Positions 40,762 through 49,700 of a DNA stretch of 64,000 nt are shown here, piece by piece (the stretch's first letter is position 1; every line of letters begins with the position of its first letter). The notes under the pieces are model-generated. The model saw only the letters and a program-made list of their open reading frames with translations. It made no database searches and was not told where the DNA came from. Source of the DNA: Psettodes erumei (lineage: Eukaryota > Chordata > Actinopteri > Pleuronectiformes > Psettodidae); the NCBI GenBank assembly GCA_016785225.1, contig JAFBJZ010000344.1, positions 1,303,501 through 1,367,500 of the forward strand, given 5' to 3'. The translations under genes and the position numbers were made by a program.

Positions 40762-43700
40762 ATTTCATAGAAAGCTCGAGAAGCTTGTCCAACAATTGCC
40801 ACATTGATTTTTAAAGGGAAAAGGCTTATATCCTTTTTGAAAACATCACATAAATTGTTATTTTTGTGACTGTGCACGACTCTTACACGACCATTTGTAA
40901 CACAACCAGTATTGACAGACCCATTTTTTAAAATCAATTTAATACAAAAAGCAGAAAATATGACATTTTAGATGGCATGGTAGGGGCGGTGCTGCCAAAA
41001 CACTGGCAGCACCGTATTTTATTGGAATGTCAGAGATCTACCATAGCTGTTTCTAACAGTGTTAACAGTGGGTCTTGACGCTCACTCTCCCTCTCACTCT
41101 CTCTGTTTCCTTTTTTACAGGGTAGTGAGCCTTGTGTCTTTTCACATAGGCTGCAGCTTTCATGCCTGCTTCCATTACGAGATTGTCACAAATTCACAAT
41201 CCCCATTGCTGGATTACATTCACGGGGGGGGGCCTGCCAACTCATAATATGATTTCCCCTGCGCTATACCAAGAGAGGGAGAGAAGCGAAAGAAGCGAGA
41301 GAAGATAGAGGGAGGAACATATGCAGAAAGGGATAGAGGGGAAGGAGGAGAGAGGTGAAAAAGGAAGAATGGAGCAGAGGGTACCTTTGGGGGCAGGGAG
41401 GAAAGGGTTGGAGATCTCCACCAAGAGACGGTGGATGGAAAGTATAAAAACCCAGAGATTATGAGGGAAGGGTGAGGGGGTGAAAGACGCTCAAAGGAGA
41501 GAGACAGCAGTGAGAAATGGAAGATTGGATAGAAAGAGAGAGGAGGAAAGACAGACTCCAAGCAATCAAATGAAATAAGGAGATCCATTGCTTTTTCCAT
41601 TCAGAAGCTTTCTTTCCTTACAAAGGCTTGAAATAAACACAAAAAAGCATCTTAACATCAGGTTTAATGCTTGGAGTCTGGCCAGAATGAAGGATATCTC
41701 CCCCTGAGAACACCTTATAGGAGAAAACCAATTACTGTGAGAGGGCATGAGATTAGAGTGCCAAGAGTACCTGAGTTTACAGCAGGAATTAGAAAGAGAA
41801 AGCTTTTTGCTTTCTGGCTTTCAACCTGGCCCTGCTACAGTTTTACAAAGGGTTATTCTGGAAAAGGGGTTTAATGGCTCATCCATCTAATAGCCAATAA
41901 GCTTAAGACAATCCGCTTGTCTAATTCAGTATGGAGCCACAAGAAAACCTAAGTCCACCCAGTTATTTTTCTTCCCGTGTTTACACAGAAATTCAGAAAG
42001 TCATTTAGAGATGAGCATTAGTGAGATTTAATTTTTTTTCAATCATGAATATTTTTTAGCTCAACATGCAAAAATAAAAGAAAGGAAAATGTGGGGGGGG
42101 GCAGTAGGCAAATTTATCATTTGCTGAAGATTCATTAAAAGTATAAAAAAATCTGTCTTTTGTCCTCTTCGATCAGCTTTTTTCTCCACACACACTCTGC
42201 AGTGCACTCTGCAGTCTTACATTGGGACTGACAGTGAACATATACACTGAGCGTTCGCACAGCTTAACTCTACCTTGGGGATGAAGCTGATCTCCCATCC
42301 GTCGAAGGAATAGTAGAAGGGCTGCCACCGGACTTCCACTGACGTCTCTGTGATGGATTTGAAGACTAAACCATCTGGATTGGAGAAATCTAGAGAGGTA
42401 GCCAGAGATGTATTATTGTTCTTCAGTGACCTACACAGCCCATAAATCACTACTCCATCGAATGCTGAAGGTGTCCGACACTGAACCTTTCTCTTTCAAA
42501 TTTCTGTTTCTGTTCTGTAGCTTCTGTCTTTATTAATTTGCTCTCTTTTGATCATGAGTGACATTGTGCTAAGGTTACTGATTTTACATGTTTTTTGAGA
42601 TGTCATTAAAAAAAAAAAGATTAAAAACACAAACACATGCTTCATCTGCACAAGCACAAAGGACTTTCAGCTCAGACTGGCAATGATTCAGACAATTCTG
42701 ATGATACTAATACAGTTTCTTCAGAAAGTATGAGAGCTTTTTGCCCACTTTACTTTGTTGAAGTGTGAATACTTTCTGAAGCCACTGTGTATACTGTAAT
42801 ACTTCCAGCACTGATTCATTGGTTTAAAACAAATACTAACTCACACTAACTCACACTTCGATCGAGCAAAAAAATGCTAAAATGTCTTTTTTCACTGGCA
42901 GCTGTGTCCCTATAAATCTTTCCAGATAATCAAATACTACATTTTATAATTAGGTTTAGCAAAGACAACCCAACAATTCATATCATCACAGGCAAATGGT
43001 TGCATCGAGCTTAAATGCCGTAAATTGTCTTTACTACTCCAGTTTTCTATCACCGAAGTTAAATTCAGTTATCTGTGAAATGGAGGATAATATTACCAAG
43101 ACTGCACTATCAAACTGTATTAGCTGCATATCTGCCAGCTGTGCAAGCTGATACAATTCTGTGTTGCCACTGAATATAGACTGTTACTTATTCAGAGTTT
43201 GCACACTTGGGATGAGCATGAAAGCAACTGGTAGAATTCTTAGTCAGGTCCTGTGACCAGGACTGAATGCCAGCTAGGGGATTCGCATTTGAACAGTGTT
43301 CATATTTGCGTGTAATAGAGTGTGAGTGACACCAAGCAGATGTTACAGGTGAGAACCAGAAGCGGTTGGCACAGAGGAGCAGGTGGCATTCTCACTCCAT
43401 TAACACTGAAAATTATCTTTGGGAAGATTTAACAAAAGCAAAGAGAAAAACAAAAAAAAGTGAGAGAGTGTGCGTGCATCCTCAGGAATGATTGTATGCA
43501 TGTGTGAATACATGTCAATATAACCCTTGGGACTGCACTCACTGGTCCAAACAGTAGTGCTGAAAGGGGCACTGATACTGTTGTTCAGGACAGCAAACAC
43601 GTTGATGTTGTACTCCATGTCTGCTTCTAGGCCTGAGATAGTGCAGGTGGTGGTATTGCCTGGAATCCTTATCTCTAGTTGCACACCTGAGACAGAGAGA

Positions 43701-46700
43701 GCGAAAGAGTGAGAGGTAAAAAGTTACACAGATAAACAGATACACTTAAGAAAAGCTGTCAATCAGCTGAGAAATTACAACCTTCCTGGCTTTGAAAGGC
43801 CAGCATAGCTCTGAACTTACCTCCGGGGCTGCTCGGTGTGTAGGTCACCAAGAAATCTGTAACCACATCTGAGCCCTCCCACTTCAGGTCAATGGTGCGA
43901 TCAGTCACCCCTTGGACCATCAAGCCCATGACAGGTGCCACTGTTGAAACAAAAACAAACTGAGAATGAACATTTGCCATTTTCATTTTTTGTTGTGGTT
44001 GTTTTGCTTTTATATCAGCATCAAATTTGACCCCAGTCTCCTTTGGATGTGCCTTAAAGTTTGCAGTTAGCCATAGCCTAACTTAGACAGAAAAGCGTGA
44101 AAAAGTGTTTGTTCTAGTTTTTATCAGAAAGTTTTATACACCAATAATTCATCATCTCAGTGCCTCTTACAGGGTACAGCTGATAAACTTCAGTATCCCT
44201 CGTAGCTGCAGTGCTGTGGTGTGCTAGATGAGGCAGAGTCTGTCTGATCAGGACATCTTCCCTGCCAAATGATCCAATGCGTAGCTACACAGATGGAATG
44301 TACTTCTTGCCAGGGGATAGTCTCAGGTTAAACCATTATTTCAGAAAAGTAAAGATGACTCAAACGAAGGGCTGCATTTTAAGATGGGTGTATCAACCAA
44401 ACATTTAATTCTGACAAATAAGAAATTCTGCAAAAACAATACAAAAGCTAAAGTGTAGTTGCATGCTTTAGGAAATTAGTGACAGCATTGTTTAGTTTTT
44501 ATATCATATCTAAATCTGGTGCCTGTTCACATTTAGATAACGTCATGTGTATGGTTAGTCATCTCAGACTTTTGGACCCAACTGTCTTCAAAACGGAATG
44601 AAAAAATGTTCCGACAAAGTACATCTCTGCTCAGACACAAGCAAACCTCACTGTGAATGTGCAAAAGAAGCCCGCACTTGTGGCAACAAAAAGGTAAGCG
44701 TTAACATGAGAGCGAGAAGCACTGTCACTCTTTTGAGTTGAAGTGGAGATTGTCAAGCCATAAACCTGAGAGGTGGTGTTGAATGTAAATGCAGAGGCAT
44801 AAACACAAGTGTTTATAGCTCTCTCTTCCAAAAACAAGGGGGGAGGAGAGGAGGAGGAGACGGGTGAAGGACATAATGGAAGAGAAGACAAAACAGACGG
44901 GACAAACAGGTTGATCTGAAGAAACAACAACACAAATGCACAGATGACATAAGAGAACAGGAGAAGAAAAAGAGGAGAGAAAATGACTGACACAGTACGA
45001 TAGCTTAATGAGAGAAAATGAGGAAAACAGAAGGGGGAAAGCAGAGACAAAGAGAGGAGCAAAGGACCGGTGAGAGCGATAATAAACAATCGCACACCCA
45101 ATCATCATCATCATCTCCACATCCTGTGATACAGGACTCTGAAGCAAAGCACTGAGGACTCCTTCGGGAACCTTTGGACACTTAAGTAGCTGTTTCAGCT
45201 ACTTCCTCACACACTAGACAGATGGGCCTCATGCTTTACAGTAGTTTGCTCATTTCAAAAACAGTGAGCCTGCACTGGGGACAACTGCAGAATTCAATTA
45301 GCTTAGATTTATTTTGTCAATTGGACTCAGCTTCGTCAAGTACATGAGGTAAACAACAAATCAAAAGAAGGAGCAATAACCCGTGGGTTAGGAGAGGAGG
45401 ATTGAATGAGGTCATGCAGGAGGCTGAGCTGACGAGCGGCTTGAAAATGAAGACATTAACTTCAAGAGAATGTGAAGGGCAGACTCTCATGTGAGCACTT
45501 TCAAAAAGGTTGCTCTGAAAAGTTAGTCCACAGTATTGAATCTGTGGCGTTATACTCAAAATACAGCAAAGACTTTATTCCATCACCTTGCTTTGTTGTT
45601 GCTGAGTGAAATGTCACAAACAGCCAGTTAATCTGCATGCAAATACTTGTCCAGGGCAGGTGTAAATTGACATCCTACCAACACTCATCAATATCAGGGT
45701 ATGAAGAAAGTCTCTGACTTTGTGACTGGGTTTACAGGCTCTGACGTCGACACCAGTTATTGATGTTTGTATTTGGTTCACTTCCCTTCAGTCAACTTTG
45801 CTATTTTCTTAATCACAGCAGAAAATCTTCCACTATACAATTAAACTTACTTAAGTTTACCCCAAGAACTCTCTCCCTCATTTTGTGAATAACTGGTTAA
45901 TCCGGTTATTTTCTTGTTTTTCAAGTTAGCTAGCTGCCTTGAGAGCATTGAGATAGTTTCCCCCAATAAAAGGTTTCCAAAAATCCCTCCATAAGTTTTC
46001 TTGTAACCCTGCTAACAAACAGACTTAACCAAAAAACATCACCTCCTTGGTAGAGGTAATTACTTGTGTTTACAATGCAATGTATCTACACAAAGAGAAT
46101 GTTACATTTAACTGCACAGTGGTGATATAACTAGCAAACTAATTCAGAGGCTCAAGGTTTCTGTCTTCTTGATTGCTGGTAAATTATGAAACTCTTTCAC
46201 AGATATGTATCCTTCCTCAGATTTGTTCCAAAAGGGCGACTTGCTGAAGGTCGTTCAAGAATCTCGCCTGGAGTGCTTAAGTCTCATTAGGTCTAATCAG
46301 CTTGCCATCATAGGCAGATACAGCAAAATCTAATGAACTACAACCTCAACAGTAAGCCTCCAGTGGAGGTCAGTGCATCGTCAGAGGACTGACTTAACTT
46401 CAGGCTACTTTGTGTAATGGCATATCTCTTGTTATTTTGCTCAATAAATGAAAACTTTCAGTGTGAAGTACAATATTTTGGTTTTGAGTGTAAAAGAAAA
46501 CATCTGAATAATACTGATATTTTAATACAGTACTGCTGCTGTTTATAAAGGGCTGGCAAAAAGGCAGCTGCAAAACATTCACTGTCAATGATGTATTGTC
46601 ATGCAATTCTATTTAGAGCAGGAAAGTCTCAGTTGAAACCACGGAAACAGCACATGTCTTCACAATACAGGGTCACAACATGATGGACAGAAAAATGTTG

Positions 46701-49700
46701 CATGATCTTAGCGTGGGTTTCAGGTTATGTTTAGGTGTGTGCTTGACTTTAAAAGAAGGACTTGATTTGATTAATGTGATGGACTGTCATGTCTGCCAAA
46801 CCCCTTGAACATAACGGTTCTTCTGCCTAATGATGTAAATTACGGAGGTACTTCATACAACAACCTTCGATATTGCTATACCACTGCATGATGTGCAGTA
46901 AATAAAAGAATCCACGCTGCTCGGGATAAACATGATTGATGTTATACAGGAGAGTAGGACAATAAAAAATAGCAATAAAGTAAACAGGTGGTAATGCCAA
47001 ACTTCTTTGTAGTTTTCATAGACACTACAGGACTGCAGGTATGACAGCAGTTATGTGAGAAATGCAAATGTCAGTTGTCACTGCAGGTGCACTTAGAGGT
47101 TGTCAACAATGTGAGGGTGTCACTGCTATTTTCCCACTGCAGCACCAGAACTCATCAAAATGATCGTGGAGTAGCTCTGTTGTCAAGATTAAATGCCACT
47201 CTCCAGCACAAGTTGATCTCTGCTTTGTGGGTGGATACATTTTTATGTAAAGATATACTGTGTCCTACCCCCCCGAAACATCCAATATAAATTCAGCAAC
47301 CATCTTTATTTCTTATATAGGGAAAATATAGGCCACCATAATTGAACCAAAACACATCATTTTCTTCGGCTTATGTTAACATGAAATGCTTAAGCCTGTC
47401 ACCCTACAGGTCTCTGGTAACTGAACTGCTTTGTTTAGTATTCAGCAAACTATCCCCTACAAGTATTAGCTAGTTTAGCCTCTAATTGCAAAGAAATAAG
47501 CAATTTGGGCCCCCTCACTTGGTATAGATATTAAATGGGAGGGCAGACTGAGGAATCAGTAATATGATTTGCGGTCCCTGTCTTTCTATCACTCGCTCTT
47601 CTGCCTGTCCTCATCCATCACTTTGTTGACAGCAGCCTGAAATGGCAGAGGAGGATCTGATATTTGGAGTAGGGAGGTGGCTCTGAACAAAGGCGAGCAT
47701 GGCTCAGAAAGTGTCTCAGGTGCAGCAGCTAATGTGACAGTTCCCTCCAGATGAATGTGACTTTTGACAAATGAGTGCTGTTACGCTTTTTGCTGTCCAG
47801 CACGTCACACACCGCACCACCTACATTTGCCGCACAGAGGGGTTTGTTTTTCAGGTCTGCGTGTACTTCATACAAGTATTTGCAGGTTTTTGTTTCTAAA
47901 TTCAGAAGATTTTTCCGCTTTTCTTTCTTTAAGATTATTTTCAAAATTATATATTTAAGTTTTGGAACACAGGTCAGAATATTATAGTAAAACATTCCTT
48001 TAGGCTTAGGGAGATTGCGATTGACATGAAATTCCTTACATTTTATGGATAAAACAATTTATAGTTAACTCTATACACTGACAGAAGGTGTTTACAAAAA
48101 TACTTTCTAGGAATTTTCGATTGCAATAAAAATTCAAATATCATCATGGTCGTAACATCTAAAAACGTGAGAAGCTACATTTTATACCTCAGCAACAGTG
48201 CCAGCCATTCATGAACGGAATATGTGCCTGCACTACAGAAAATCACTCTCTGCAATGGGGGCACTCCATATAATGCTGCAGCACTAATTTTGAAAGGAAC
48301 CTGTTCTTGCTCAAGAATTCAGCTTGAACTTTTTGAGGGTCACAGCGTGCCATTGTGAAATCTGTTTAGGTTGGATTCCTGCTCTGAGTTACTTAAGTCC
48401 TGGTCACACTGACAGCAAGTGTTAAGGGAGGACAACTTCTTTGCCCAGAGTTCCTGCTTCAGGGAAGTGAACCACAAATGTCAGACAAAATGCATTTTAT
48501 ACTTGACAACAGTCAGGGGATTAAACTGATGTGAAAAAAGTAATAGCCTACCAGAGTTGCAGTCATCTCCGGCAAAACCTTCCTGGCAGACACAGAAACC
48601 CCACTTGCAGATTCCCTTCTTGCTACAGTTGTTGGGACAGTACACCAGTGAGCAGTCCTCCCCCACATAGCCGGGCCGGCACTGGCACGTGCCGTTGATA
48701 CACAGCCCCTGGTCCGAGCAGTCATTGAGACATCTGCCCACCATGCAGTCTTCGCCAGTAAAGGACTCCTCGCACATGCACTCCCCATCGATACACAACC
48801 CGCGACCCGAGCAGTCTGAAGGGCACCGTGGCTCCGAACAGTTGTCACCTCCAAATTCACGGTCGCACACACACTCCCCTTCAATGCACACCCCCTGGCC
48901 AGAGCAGTCATTCGGGCAGCGAGGCTCGGAGCAGTTTTTGCCGGTCCAACCTTCCTCACAGAGGCAGCCACACAGATCAAAGCTGAAGCTGCCATGGCCG
49001 CTGCAGCCTGGGACAAAGTCCAAACGGCCTGAGAAAAAAATATGTACTGTATTTATTATATATCATGTAGTATCATAGTGCTTGATTAAAAGATGGAAAG
49101 TCTCTGGCACAATGAGATCAACATTTAGGACAATATTAAATTAATTGCCTAAATGCCTTTATAAATTGTATTTTAAATTTCAAGAAGTTTATCATTTCAA
49201 AATCTCACTCAGATATTTAATGAGATCAAACTTCACATCTGTTTAATGTCTGCATGTCTAAATGCCAATCTGTTTCATGTCAACAGCCTTGATGGGGGAA
49301 ACAGTAGTCAAGACATCAGTGAAAATCTGTCAGATTTTTTTTTTTTTTTTTACAATTCCATCAACCCACCATCCTCCCCAGCTGAGCTTTTCATCCTCAT
49401 TCTGATTCAGATAGCGACTGCTGGAGATAATCAAATTCTCACCGTAGAGATGGACCGTTTTCAGAAAATATTTGAATGGGGTGATGGTGTCAATGGAGCA
49501 GATCCTTTAACCATAATATATCCTATAACTCTATCCATTCCGGTCCCCTCATACTATAAATGGCAGCATCTTGTGAATACTGAACTAAATTTTTACCAGT
49601 CGCAAATGTTTCTCCACACCTTTTAGACCAAAACTGTGCAGGAGGAAAAAGAAAGCACCCTCCAGCATGGAGAGTCTGCTGCCGTCTACATCCTCTTCGT

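Larger units (their letters stand above)
39195..42273 (-). other. tnr: tnr intron between exons 8 and 9
   Basis: This is a 3.1-kb intron holding a (GT)19 tract (40719-40756), a perfect GC-rich hairpin (40987-41014) and a 300-base purine-rich tract (41271-41575). Confidence 0.85.

Noticed and set aside
44631..45147. Two long minus-strand frames (156 and 140 codons) rich in Ser, Leu and Phe
   Set aside because: Translations of a purine-rich simple-sequence tract; composition, not coding signal.
48513..49016. 167-codon minus-strand frame in the EGF exon
   Set aside because: Out of frame with the EGF repeats; an Ala/Ser-rich shadow of the real reading frame.
48689..49078. 129-codon open frame on the plus strand
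   Set aside because: It is antisense to the EGF exon; the repeated Cys/Gly codons of the EGF units leave the opposite strand free of stops. Its repeated Ser/His/Pro-rich text mirrors the EGF repeats.
49246..49626. 126-codon plus-strand open frame after a poly-T run
   Set aside because: No family match; poly-T gives Phe-rich filler, and the position is inside a tnr intron on the opposite strand.
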